Assembly: GCA_002005505.1 (NCBI GenBank)
Contig: KV908444.1
Coordinates: 88,501-152,500 of the forward strand
Length of the DNA stretch: 64,000 nt
Reading direction: 5' to 3'
Source: Botryococcus braunii
Taxonomy: Eukaryota; Chlorophyta; Trebouxiophyceae
Below the pieces are notes generated by a model. That model was not told the DNA's origin, ran no database searches, and saw only the letters and a list, made by a program, of their open reading frames with translations. Position 1 is the stretch's first letter; every line of letters starts with the position of its first letter. A program made the translations under genes and the position numbers. Below are positions 1 to 23,243 of the stretch, one piece after another.

Positions 1-6907
<6,907 letters not shown>

Positions 6908-7362
6908 GTTGTTTGTGGTTACTCACATGAGCGGCTGGTGCGCATCAGACTTGAGTCATATGAAAGATGGACAATGCATTGTTCTGCCTCTTTCGAGGAA
7001 CTGGCGGCATTTTTTTTGAATTTGCGTACTTGTTTAAAACTTCATATGCAGATTCGTGTGAGAGTGGAGGCTTGTTTTAGAGTGTGGGAGTGATTTTGCC
7101 AGGTAGCGAGGTCAAGAAGTGGGTGATGCGGCTGCCCACATGCAGACTGTTTCAGGAGTTTGTCAATTCTGGGAGAGGGACGGGGAGAGGGAAGAAAGAG
7201 AGGGGGAAACGCAGAGGCACTGGAATGAGGGGGAAGAGGGGAGGGGGGAGAACTGACTGTTATGACACCCTAGACACACGCGTTGACTGATCTGAAGGCA
7301 AGCGATACTCAATGAAAAACTTGAGGCATGTGTAATGCATGTAACGAAGGGGAAAGTCCATG

Positions 7363-7365
<3 letters not shown>

Positions 7366-7439
<74 letters not shown>

Positions 7440-7572
7440 GAGAGAGGAGAGAGGAGGGAGAGAGAGGAGAGGAGAGAGAGGAGAGGGGGAGAGAGGGGAG
7501 AGAGGGGAGGAGAGGGAGGAGAGAGGAGGGGGGGGGGGGGGGGGGGGGGGGAGGGAGGGAGGAGAGAGAGAG

Positions 7573-7651
<79 letters not shown>

Positions 7652-7660
7652 GAGAGAGGA

Positions 7661-7729
<69 letters not shown>

Positions 7730-7753
7730 AGGAGGAGAGAGAGAGAGAGAGGG

Positions 7754-7784
<31 letters not shown>

Positions 7785-7789
7785 CGCAC
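7366..7789. repeat. Polypurine tract starting with 72 consecutive G
   Basis: Positions 7367-7438 are an unbroken run of 72 G. It is followed by about 350 bp of A/G only, with further G runs of about 20 (7527-7551) and about 30 (7665-7696) inside (AG)n. It lies 460 bp past the end of the unknown gene. Long Gly/Arg/Glu frames across it are artefacts. Confidence 0.95.
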
Positions 7790-9903
7790 ACGAAAAAGGG
7801 GGAGGTTGGAAGAGGGAGGGAGGGAGAGCATGTGCACACGCATAATTCACTTTGTTTGCGGACCAATTCTCTGAAGAAGGCAGGGAAAAGGCGAAAAGGT
7901 CCAGTGGAATCAGTTCTTAAAGTTTCCTCCCTACGACAGCAACAGCTGGACTTTGTTTGTGCATGCTCTGTGGAAGGTGCATGTGCACAACCTGGAATGT
8001 TGGCGTCATCCCTACAACTTCGGGATTGGAAGGGACTTTCCAGCTTTGCTAGTAGACCTTGAAACCTGTATGAGGATTCTGGTGGGAGTGAATCATCAAC
8101 ATATTTTTGCGGTTCGAAGGCTGCGTACCCCATCCTTATGAGCATTGGTAACCCGAGGATCCCGCATAAGGGAGGTCCAGTCCTATGCTGATCTATTTCC
8201 CTGCCGTCCAAACACCTTTGCTTCTGGCCTCTTCCTCCTCAAAAGGGGTACGTATCTATTCAGACATAATGCATATACACAGTTCGGTGTCGTCGTGCTT
8301 AGCTGACACCGCACTGGCAGCAACTCTCAGCCTGCTAGCGCAGCAAGCACCGCTTCTATTGTAATGCCAAAGCTTTTGACAGGCCATGGGTAGCCACGTG
8401 TGCACAAGTCAGGTGGGGTATACCAGATGGTCTACGTAGACCAGATGCAGATAGCTAAAACCCAGCGCGTGGACATAATAGCAAGACACCGGGAACGCTC
8501 TGTGATGAAACATATTTTATTACATGTCTGTAGATGGGTCCATGTTGTTGCACGGTTTGCCTGTCGGTGACAATCCGCATGTTCTGTTCATGCAGCCCTG
8601 ACACCTTTGAGCCAAGAAGTGTGCTGCACGCTGTCAAAGAGGTCATCCCTACCACATCACAAAAAAGAGTATTCTCTTCTTCAACGTGAGATATTCCCGT
8701 TCCCCTTCCGTGTGAATGCTGAGGGGCCTACTTGAGTTTTCGGTGCACACCCTACTGGGACACTTATATACTACGGGGGTGATCTCAGGGTGTTTTAGCT
8801 GGTGCTGTATTCCAGGAGTTCTCCCAGCTATCCCATTAGCTCTGTAGTTCTAAACTCGTCCTGGAGGATGAACCGTGTACTTGAGAAGAGTGGAAAGATG
8901 CATCTGACATGTACATGAGCATCAATTCTATGTATATGGAACTACATGTGTACTGCATTCGTATGTTCAGTTCTAGAAGTATCTGGGTGGACATAAGTGC
9001 ATGCGACACGCGCGCAGCTGCACATGCAGCATGCATGTGCTGTGCTGGATGTCACGTATGTACAGCACAGCGTACGTGACACATCCGCAGCCTGCCGATG
9101 GTATGTCGATCTCTACGTCTAACATGCACTAAGTTCGGGTTTAGGTCCATGTAGTTTGATCTATTTTTCTATCTGATACGGCTGAGTTCACCGTTTATTT
9201 ATATTAAATGATGGTACATGGGCTAGGAAATACATGGACTAGGTATACATCAGGGACTGGGAAATATACATCAGGGAACCCAATGATTGAAGTTTAAACT
9301 TGTTTCTGTGTACACATTTAGCTTGATGCCTGACTAGATACATACATTCAAGCCATGTGAATGCAGTCCTACAATATGATCATATGAACTCATGAGTCAG
9401 TGGGTTGGTCATTTGCATGTTGACGGCATCTTTTACATATGATGTATTGTACATAATCAAACGATATTTGAAACATGGCCATTACATAAAGGGCAGTGAT
9501 TATCTGTATGGTCTCGTTGCACCTAAAACCTCTGGAAGGCAATGAATTAGCATATAATGTAAGGGTACATACCATGCTTACCATGGTCGACATTGGACCG
9601 CACATGCACATTCGAAGGACAACGATACCCTGGCCTTTACACTATAAGTACAGGTGTCGCATCTTATTCTTTATTGTCAAGACTGCAAAGGACTAGGAGG
9701 ATGCAAACGCCATGATGATAAATCAGTCATCAATTATGACTTGACACGCGCTGTTGAAAGCTTGTGTCGCACGTGAATGCAAGCAACTTACGGTAATAAC
9801 TATGACATACATTTACCAGCAGTTGTTGTATATATTGGATTCTTCAACCCGAGACTGCCTTACGAGCATCTGAACGCAAACCCATGAGACTGTAGCTCCG
9901 CAC
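7790..9903. other. Intergenic stretch, no gene supported
   Basis: About 2.1 kb of ordinary-composition DNA between the purine tract and the RBR gene. Only short frames without coding character are present. A small imperfect inverted repeat (GTCACGTA and TACGTGAC) sits near 9050-9081. The start may contain 3' sequence of the upstream gene and the end the 3'UTR of RBR. Confidence 0.5.
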
Positions 9904-11953
9904 TTACATAAGTATACCTGCAAGCGAAGGCAGAAACAACTCGGAACGCTGTAAGGTTTTGGTGTAGTTCCCTTCTCTAGAGTGTACCAACGTCTTGGTA
10001 CACCAGACAGACCTTAGCAGGCGTTTAGTCACCCTCTTGCATTGAAGCCGTTGAAGGCCAAAAACACAGTGGAGATATCTAGGCGCGGTTTCGTCTGTGT
10101 GGCCACGTAGCTGCATGTCTGACACCTCCAGGGCAGCATTGGCCAATACCGTTTTTGGGCTCAGCATTTCTCCAGCTCCGACTGAACTATGTGAAGCATA
10201 AGCAGAACCCGGTTCAAGACTGGTGCGGGGCACATAATGGGCTACTTTTCATCAATGCGAGACGGGATGCCGGCTTCGGCCGCACAGTTCGAGCATTTAT
10301 GTCGCTGGCCGTTAAACTCTGGAGAGGAAGTCGTGCTTTCCTGGGTGACATGAGCTTGCTCGAGTGTGGAGTGTTCGTGACTCTGGATGACACAAGACGC
10401 AGTAGATCCTGCATCCGAGGAAGGAAAACATGGTTGTAGAACAACCTGGTCTCCCCTGCCTCTTCCAAGTCACTGCTAACGCTGGGCACCTATGCAGCCT
10501 GAGCCCACTCAGTAACCTTCTGGCGCCCGGATGGAGACCAATACCTTCATTGCTCGTGCAAAGTCACAACAAAAGGGATGAACACACCCTTTCCCCTTGA
10601 CTACAAGACATTAATCATGCAAGATAGACCCTTGAATGTTCGCCTGGATCAATCCACGTGATGCATGATGCTCGTGCACGATGCACAACTGTGAAAGTTC
10701 CAGAAATACAAGCTCTATCACCATCCGATCTTGCACTCGCACCTTGAGCTGTGCATGCTTGAACGTGCTTCCTTCAATGTGAGGTGATACTCGCATTGCT
10801 GCTGCATTGATCCTTCGGAAGGACAGAACCACCTGGTGCAGCCGTGCACTGCCGTAGATAGCACAAGATACCAAACTGTTGAGGTGCTGGCCAAATGTCA
10901 AATCTAGGTTGCTGTCAAACACTGCAGCAAGCACTGAGTGGCACGTGCCGGGAAAATCTTTCAGGGTTTGAAGCTCCTCGTTTTCACTGCTCAATAACTC
11001 GCAAATGGCAGCCAAACGGGATTCGGCCAACCTCTTCGCTATCCAAAGCACTTCCTACAAGGAAAACAGGATTCAACTTCATTGGTTTTCTGCCCTTCCT
11101 TTTACTTGTACACTGCGTCCAGAATATGTTGCTTGGCCTGTACAGGTTCATCCAAACATGATCCATAAAGACAGAACGTATGAAATTTTGAAGTCTTTTA
11201 AGTGCAGATTAGGGTTGGAGATCGCTATGGATAGTATTTCTAAACGACATGTGGCAACAATTTAGAATTTTGATTATACTCATGGCAAGGGCATTCATTA
11301 GAGCAATATCCTCACTTTAGCTTGGCCTCGATTGAACAAAATTGCAAACAGGATTCGAACACTTACATTGACGAGTGCAAAGTCTCCATGCTCGTGACAC
11401 CCACCACCTCCTGCTTGCAAGGCCTGGTATATAGAGCTACCGTTGCACCAGATCAATTCCTCGACTATCCGGATCCTCATATAGGACAGATGCTCAGCAA
11501 CGTCAGCTGGCATCGCATGGCATTCCTTAGACCCCACAGCGAAACACACCCTATGCCATGCACACACGCTTGAGCAGGTTCGGTACTCCAACAACGACTT
11601 CTCTTAATAGGTCTGAGATTACTTCAGCAGCAGAAAAGCCCTCCCTGATCAGGGAGGGCTTTTCATGATTCAGAGCAGACCATGCGCAGCAAAGGTGGAG
11701 TTGGGCTGCACACCTGTAGCATCTTATTGCCTCCCATAGATCCAGAACTTTACTTAAACGCCCAAGCTGTACGGTCAGAGTTGGAAAGCTAGGATGGTTC
11801 GGTAGTATGTACGCTACTATCTCCACCGCACACATGAGGAGAGCAACTTGAAAATCGTTCTGTACTATGATCGATCTAGCGTATTCCTGCCATGTAGATT
11901 CATTGGCATGGCTCAAAAGTAAATGGAAGAGGACCCTGCCGAACCCAAAAGTG
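9904..11953 (-). CDS. RBR: Retinoblastoma-related protein (RBR), partial gene model
   Basis: Nuclear cell-cycle regulator; members of this family bind E2F/DP through a two-box pocket and repress S-phase genes. Exons on the minus strand: about 11739-11953 encodes the start of pocket A (GRVLFHLLL, then IIVQNDFQVALLMCAVEIVA and LDLWEAIR, matching the conserved pocket A pattern of a buried helix followed by FP and the D-x-x-x-x-I motif). About 11367-11540 continues it (ADVAEHLSYMRIRIVEELIW, then GSSIYQAL) and ends at a GTAAGT donor. 10743-11054 encodes pocket B (SRLAAICELL, then LDLTFGQHLNSLVSCAIYGS and LSFRRI). About 10230-10458 has the conserved FYNHVFLPRMQDLL. A C-terminal exon with LSPKTVLANAALEV probably lies in 9904-10200. 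The N-terminal domain, expected above 12 kb, was not resolved. Family assignment is from recalled motifs, supported by four consecutive matches in the right order. Confidence 0.75.
11634..11663. repeat. 30-bp perfect palindrome inside the RBR gene
   Basis: AAAAGCCCTCCCTGA is followed directly by its exact reverse complement. It lies between the pocket A exons of RBR. In form it looks like a bacterial terminator stem with no loop, but here it is probably intronic DNA. Confidence 0.85.
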
Positions 11954-13516
11954 CTACAGGTGTGAACGGCCACGCCAGAGAAAGCCGGCCTATTAATTGT
12001 GAGATCAGATCACCTCTGGTATAAATAGTTTCCGTATGTTACAGCTGTATTTTCTTTGAAAGCCGCACGTAAGATCGAATTTGCCTGGTTGATAAGATGC
12101 ACCTGTGACGCAAAAGCCGCAATCAAAGAAAGCTAACCAAAACTTAGTATGCATGGCAGGGGAATTTATACCGTAACGTCTTTCTTGAAGAAGGTAAAGA
12201 GCTGAGTGCTGCAACTTGGGAGGGCTCCTAACCACGAAACGTTTGTCTGCATGGACGCAATTACTACCGTTCTTGAATCTCACGTCGACACTCACAGCTG
12301 ATCGACCAACTATCGACTGAAAACATTCTTGAGGCCCACATGCCCTGTTTTTGAGTCAATCTTTCCTGCTGGATCAATCGGGCAGCTCATCTTCCTTTCA
12401 AACGTCCCGCTCCGGCTAGCAGCGATCAATCCCCCGCCAGGGTGGCCCAACGTTACCGGGTACCTCGGAATCCACAGTGGGAGTCTCACTGGGTCCCCTA
12501 GGAGTCCGTCAGGTGAATGACTAATAAAGGGAGAAGATTTGTGGTAGATAACGAGGCCAGAGTGAGATTTGTGGCAGAGCTGCAGGGTACACATATGCGG
12601 TGTAGGCACTGCAGAATCCTCTCCAGACAGCGGTCTGGACTCCCAAACGTTGGTATTCGCACACAGCCAAGCAGTGGTATTCGGCCCAAACGTTCGCAGT
12701 CTACTTTAGATCTTCCAAAAAGGCAAATGTTCTTTGTTCACCAAGTCTCAGATAGGGACTTTGGTAGTTGCGGGTGGCGGCAACCCTCTGACAATGAGAA
12801 CTTTCCACAGAAGGTCCCAACACCGGGCCCAGGCTGGGGACAAGCCGTGAAATCCCCGTTAACGTTCTGCCAGCACATGAAGACCTTCCTACAGATCATT
12901 GCACAAGATCCACCACTGGCCGTGTCTGTAAGGCAGGCCTCTAAATTCAGCTTAGAACTAACCCCTCTTAACACTCCTAATGTCGGTGCACACTACGTGA
13001 CGGGCCTGGATCAAGTAGCATTGGAATCAGGCACGGCTGCACTGAATACAGTAATAAGGACGTCAACGCCGAGATGTTGGAGCAGGGAGGCCTCAGTTTG
13101 ATGGAGTTACATCATCAAGATTCTCAGGTCCTCTGGCTCTCTTTTGAAACTAAATGGCATGCAGAGGAAGGCCTCCGATCTGAAGTTCAGGGTCTCGGCC
13201 TGCAGAGGCATTTTGAAACATGTACAGTTGATGATTGACCATGCTCATCAAAGTATCCAAAACGTGAGGGAGATAGAACACTATAGTGTACCAGCTAGTG
13301 GGTTACTACTGAGGGAATTCCTGAGGAGAGTACGCAAGGTGGTTGGAATCTACTCTGAGAGGTATTTAAGATTTTATCTGAGAGGTATGATAAAGGCCAG
13401 TGGTGGGATGGTGTATGCAGTATGGTTAACACCAGCGAGAACCTGTCAGAATGCCATTAACATCGTTATTTGTGTCACGGACCGTATGATACGTAGAAGA
13501 AAAGATATGGAAAGGT
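11954..13516. other. Region upstream of RBR pocket A, unresolved
   Basis: It probably contains N-terminal RBR exons and promoter on the minus strand, but I could not match any frame to the RB N-terminal domain. On the plus strand a 194-codon frame is open at 12517-13101 and another at 13144-13578; neither shows a recognisable family and their direction opposes RBR. Confidence 0.3.
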
Positions 13517-13538
13517 GGTCACATGTATATGTGACCAG
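13517..13538. repeat. 22-bp hairpin repeat beside the MITE
   Basis: TGGTCACAT, a GTAT loop, then ATGTGACCA, perfectly complementary. It ends 8 bp before the left inverted repeat of the MITE-like element. Confidence 0.85.
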
Positions 13539-13546
13539 GTTTCCAT

Positions 13547-13964
13547 ATACCGTACCTACACTAATTATTGGGCATTAAATTTATTTTGGGCACCCAAAAA
13601 ACCCTAAATAATAATTAAAAATAAGAAATAATCCGAAAAATAATGGCGCTAACTATTGGGCACACCCTCCAAGAGGGTCTCCGAATCTTTTTAAATATTT
13701 TTTAGAACCCTCTTTCATCGTACTAGATAGTTGATCAACATTGAAAACTGTGGGTTTTGTGACAAAAACACATCACAGTATTTTTTTAATGATATTTTAG
13801 AGTCATCGGAACATCCCTGCACCTCGAGGACGCACGTACCACCGACAAAATTCCGGAAAATAATGGCGCTAATTATTGGGCACCCCATCCGCCCGTTTAT
13901 TCGATTTATTTTTAATTTAGGCGCCGAAACATTTAGTGCCCAATAATTAGTGTAGGTACGGTAT
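13547..13964. mobile_element. MITE-like element, 418 bp, with 28-bp terminal inverted repeats
   Basis: The left end 13547-13574 (ATACCGTACCTACACTAATT, continuing ATTGGGCA) is the exact reverse complement of 13937-13964; the match continues imperfectly for about 6 bp inward. The interior is AT-rich, non-coding, and contains two further copies of AATGGCGCTAAYTATTGGGC (near 13642 and 13861), so the end motif recurs inside. This structure fits a miniature inverted-repeat DNA transposon. No transposase is present and the superfamily cannot be fixed. The target duplication is unclear: TTTCC occurs near both ends but is not flush with the repeats. Confidence 0.75.
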
Positions 13965-14304
13965 TTCCTTCTTTTATTTCAGCAAGGCTAACGATTTCAT
14001 ACTCTTATTCATTCGGATATCGCTTACATATTTTTGTACGCTGGTCATGACGAATCTGTTTTATGAAGGAATCCGTGCCTACCTGAACTCTGAAAATGAG
14101 ATCTGCGTGAGCACCATTTTTGGCGATTGAGCCTCACGCATTGCACATCCTTGTATTTTTATCATCTTGCTCATCCAAATCACTGTCATTGATCGGTTTT
14201 ATCAATATAGTCATCACCGCCACTACCCTTACAACTTGTCGACAATCGGTTATATCAATATCGTCATCACAGCCACTACTGTTACAACTTGTTGACAACC
14301 CTAA

Positions 14305-15726
<1,422 letters not shown>

Positions 15727-17917
15727 TGGCCATAGCACATTTCGCAAGTCCCATAGGCCCCAACACCTGTCAAAATGCGCGTTCTCAAAAGAATGCCTTG
15801 TTAAACGATGTGTTCACCGGGAAGTCCTAATGAGGCGCACTTGGCCTCAGTGACTTTGACAAGCACTTGGCACATGTCACAGGACATCTTCCGTCCCAGA
15901 ATTTCAAATAATTGGTTTATCACCATTCTCTCAATACACAGCGTCTGCTTGGTGCTTTGGTGTACAACTGTACTACGAGGTTGAATGTGTCAAGAAACCC
16001 TCATGCAAGCCAAAAACATCGAAACTCAAAAAGCAGCCCTGTCATGCCCAAGATAGCAATAGCAGCGCATTACTGCAAATGTCACCGGCAAACATGTGGC
16101 TGCAAGGACGGATCAGGGGTGCCTTGTATTGCAAGCCTCTTGGCCAAAGGCACCGCAACAACTAGCTATCCGTGATCCACAACGAACAACAGTACTATGA
16201 CATCTGATAAAACAGATGGCAAATGGTGCCCAGACGTAGAAGCTGAGCGAAACCAATCAAAGCCAAAAAGGCTTACCTTTAAAAAGCTTAATTGTGAACT
16301 ACATTAAACAAGTAAGGCAGGGGCAAAAAAAGCATTCACGATTGCGCAATTTGGCCACATGCCTCTGCTGAAACTGCACTAGCCCAGCTCCTGGCGGTTG
16401 CACAGACAAGCTACATGGGGCTCCTAAAAGTTAGTTATTCATTCGTCCAGTAATGTCCATTTACTGCAACCTGCAGAGTCCTGCAATGTCCACGTGCCTA
16501 AATTGCACACAAAAGCAATCCCCTCCTTATCCACCAACTAACTTTTATCTTCAAAAGTTACTCACTCCTCTTCAAAAGCGATTTCAGTCCTCCTCCTTAA
16601 TAGCTGAGAGTGTCCAAAATCTTAATGTGCCCGCACCTGTATGCTGCAGGAATTCCAACCCAACCCCTGCTTTTCCCTACGCAGGTCTATGAGTTTGTTA
16701 CGGCAAACGGACTACTGCTAAATTTGAGTGTTTCAGTCCTCCCTTATGGCCCAAACCAGGGGTATTTACTGAGGCATAACTGACACCCATACATGGAACA
16801 AGTACCTCATTGAAGTCCTAACAACTGCCGAAGTGCAGTCAAATGTCAAAGATGACATGGCTCATTTAAGTTGACACAATCAGGCGAATCTCTTGACCTG
16901 ACCACTGCGATTAGGTGCTTTAGATCGTCTCCAACATTTACTCTTAACTTGAAAGCAAGACAATGAGCACATTAAGAAAAGCTCCAACAACTGCACTCCT
17001 GCAATTTACCCAAATATTTCCAAGTGTTGAAACAGCATCAACCCCCGAAATCCCAACTGTATTGTAAGGATCCCCAGCTTTGTGCAGCAGGTTCTATCTA
17101 CCGCATACCCCGCAATTCTCACTAGTCTAATATTCTGTCTGTTGGAACCCAACGCTGCAATTTGCAAAGCCAGCGGGTTCAAAACCTTCAGCCCTGACCC
17201 TGGCCTATGAGAGTCAACAAGAAAACCTTTAGACCTCAATAGAAAAAACTTGACTTTGTCCATGCAGCATTAGCTACCAATGTGCATTCACAGCATTTAA
17301 ATGCCACAAGTACGTCGGGGGGCCGAGACAGGGTTCACGATAACAGTCGGCCCAGGAGATGTCCTTTAGATGTCATGTCCTCACCTGACGATTAAGTGCC
17401 AGGGTATCAGACCCTTGAAAAAGTAGAAACACAAGTGTCTCTTAAAAGGGAAACGGAACAGAACGGAGCACCTAAAATAGTCTACAGAGCCCGTGCGCCT
17501 CAAAGGGAGTGCACAGCCTCAAACCCATGAGACCCCACTGTTATTGCATCTGACAAAAATTGACCCTACTTGACTTTTATCGATGAAGTATCAGAAGCTA
17601 AGCCATCAATGACTTAGCCCACAATCAAACATACAGCACAAGAAACAACTGAGAGACCATACAAAGGAAAAAGTTGGAAAGAAAAGAACATTGAGACTAC
17701 TGCATAAATATATAATTGGGAAGGCTTCTAGTCCAAAAAAGGAGCGGGAAGGATACTTCAGACCATGGGGTACCACTGTTTTACCTGCTGCTGCATTCCT
17801 GACATTCGCAGAAAGTCTAATCTATACAGGGGCAGGGCGCAGCAGGCTAACTTTAAGGGGAAATTTGAGCCACCTTCCTACAAGCTCTTATTATTTGAAC
17901 ACCCCAGCAGGAAAAAC
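15727..17917. other. Intergenic or 3'UTR stretch, no gene supported
   Basis: AT-balanced sequence with scattered short frames. The part from about 17 kb up to the membrane-protein exon may be its 3' region; a minus frame at 17006-17263 is open but has no recognisable character. No RNA gene was seen. Confidence 0.4.
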
Positions 17918-21648
<3,731 letters not shown>

Positions 21649-22803
21649 CTAACCCGACAACATAATTGTTAGACTTCGGCTACACGTCGGCCAGCGTACC
21701 TTACTCAAGTACACGATCTTACCTGATGAAGCCTACACCAGGCAGCACGTGACTCGCCAAACACACAAGGCGTCCGGAAGTTTGCGAAGCAAGTGAAGCA
21801 ACTAGTTCTTGGCAGAAGAAGGAGAGACTCTCCTTGAGCTGTACAACCCCACAATTGCACCTCAAGACCCCGACCCGCGTAAGCTGTGATCCACAGAACT
21901 GGCATTCAGTTTCATACCTCTGAAGACCCCATGGCTTCTTTGACCATCTTGAACACTCGCACACGCTAGGGTGTACTGCAGGATGTTTGGGACTGTGGGG
22001 GCCAACACTCCCCAGAGCTCTCGCCAGCCATGTTCTGTCGGAAAAGAAGGTGTTCAACCCTCCTAACTATTCTAATCTTCTCCTAGGACTGCGAACGGCA
22101 TGTTTCAGCACCGAGGGTTAAACCCTGCCGGCCTTTTCATGCTGTGCGTCCTGTAAGTCGTGCAGATTGGAACTTCAAGTCGTCGCTGGTCCATGTGAAC
22201 TCGCTCCATTTGGTATTGCCACTGTACTGCGGGGTCACTTGCGCTGTCGGAAGGTAATAGGGCCCAACAAATGGGAGGTTGGATTGGATACCAGCTGCCT
22301 CGCCCCCCCCTACTTCCACGTCTGGGGTCACATTCCAACCTAGTTTGGACGGGTCCCTTTTGGCCGTTCCTACCGAAGATGCGTGCGATAGACTACATTT
22401 TCACGTGTTTGCGAGTAACCAGCCCTCCGACTACATGGTCGTGTTCGCACGCCAGCTTGACTGCGCAATTCGAATTCGTCTTTTCTTTGTCCTCCTCGCG
22501 GCAGTGTCAGATATTTCTTACATGGGTGTCCTTCCTTCAAAGTCCCTTCCTGAAGAATCCCCGCCACTGTGAGTTCCTCGGTGAACGCTCTAAGTAAATC
22601 TTGACACTCTTGCACTTTTTTCTAAAACTTCGGTAGGCCTTCTATTGCCTACAGGCTCTATGCATTTTTCTTGAAACTTCGCTAGGCCATCTATTTCCTA
22701 CGGGAGTATACTCCAGGTTTGCTGAGGCAGCACCATCGCCAATCGATTTTAATCCAACATGCCTATAGCCCCGCCAGCAAGGTAGAAAAAGGTAATGCAT
22801 ATC
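21649..22803. other. Possible 5' exons of the membrane-protein gene, unresolved
   Basis: Several open frames on both strands. On the minus strand 22137-22331 reads like protein (KWSEFTWTSDDLKFQSARL), and 21719-21960 is open with a CxxC pair. On the plus strand 22279-22572 is open with one hydrophobic segment. I cannot decide which, if any, is coding. Confidence 0.3.
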
Positions 22804-23025
<222 letters not shown>

Positions 23026-23049
23026 ATGTTTCCCTCGAGTTTTTCACTA

Positions 23050-23140
23050 CCCCCCTTTTGTCTCTGGCCCCTAGATTCCGCGTCCCCGCATGCAAGATTT
23101 ATGGTGTGCGGTTAGGATAGGCTTCATTATCTATTCTAAA
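23050..23140 (+). pseudogene. Degenerate copy of the exon at 30635-30710
   Basis: The segment aligns with 30635-30715: GGCCCCT-GATTCC, CCCGCATGCA and AGGATA-GCTTCA-TTAT are shared in order. Translated, P-IPRPRMQDLW and VRIGFIIY match PWIPHTRMQNAW and ARIRFTY, with an in-frame stop replacing the Trp. The copy is flanked by a microsatellite on one side and the CCCCG repeat on the other. Confidence 0.6.
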
Positions 23141-23167
23141 ACAGGTGATGCATATCAAGCAGGGGAA

Positions 23168-23243
23168 CGCCGCCCCGCCCCGCCCCGCCCCGCCCCGCCC
23201 CGCCCCGCCCCGCCCCGCACTGCCCCGCCCCGCCCCGCCCCGG
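23168..23243. repeat. (CGCCC)n pentanucleotide tandem repeat
   Basis: About 15 copies of a 5-bp CGCCC unit with one change (CACTG) near 23218. The minus strand is (GGGGC)n and has strong G-quadruplex potential. Confidence 0.95.

Noticed and set aside
11634..11663. Rho-independent bacterial terminator
   Set aside because: The stem has no loop or following T-run of the right type, and the region is in an intron-containing eukaryotic gene.
12517..13101. A 194-codon plus-strand gene
   Set aside because: No family resemblance and opposite in direction to RBR, whose upstream region it covers; left as unresolved.
13547..13550. TA target-site duplication for the MITE
   Set aside because: TA is present on the left (CATATAC) but the right flank reads TTTCC, so a TA duplication is not supported.
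23168..23243. CRISPR-like array
   Set aside because: A 5-bp tandem unit without spacers.
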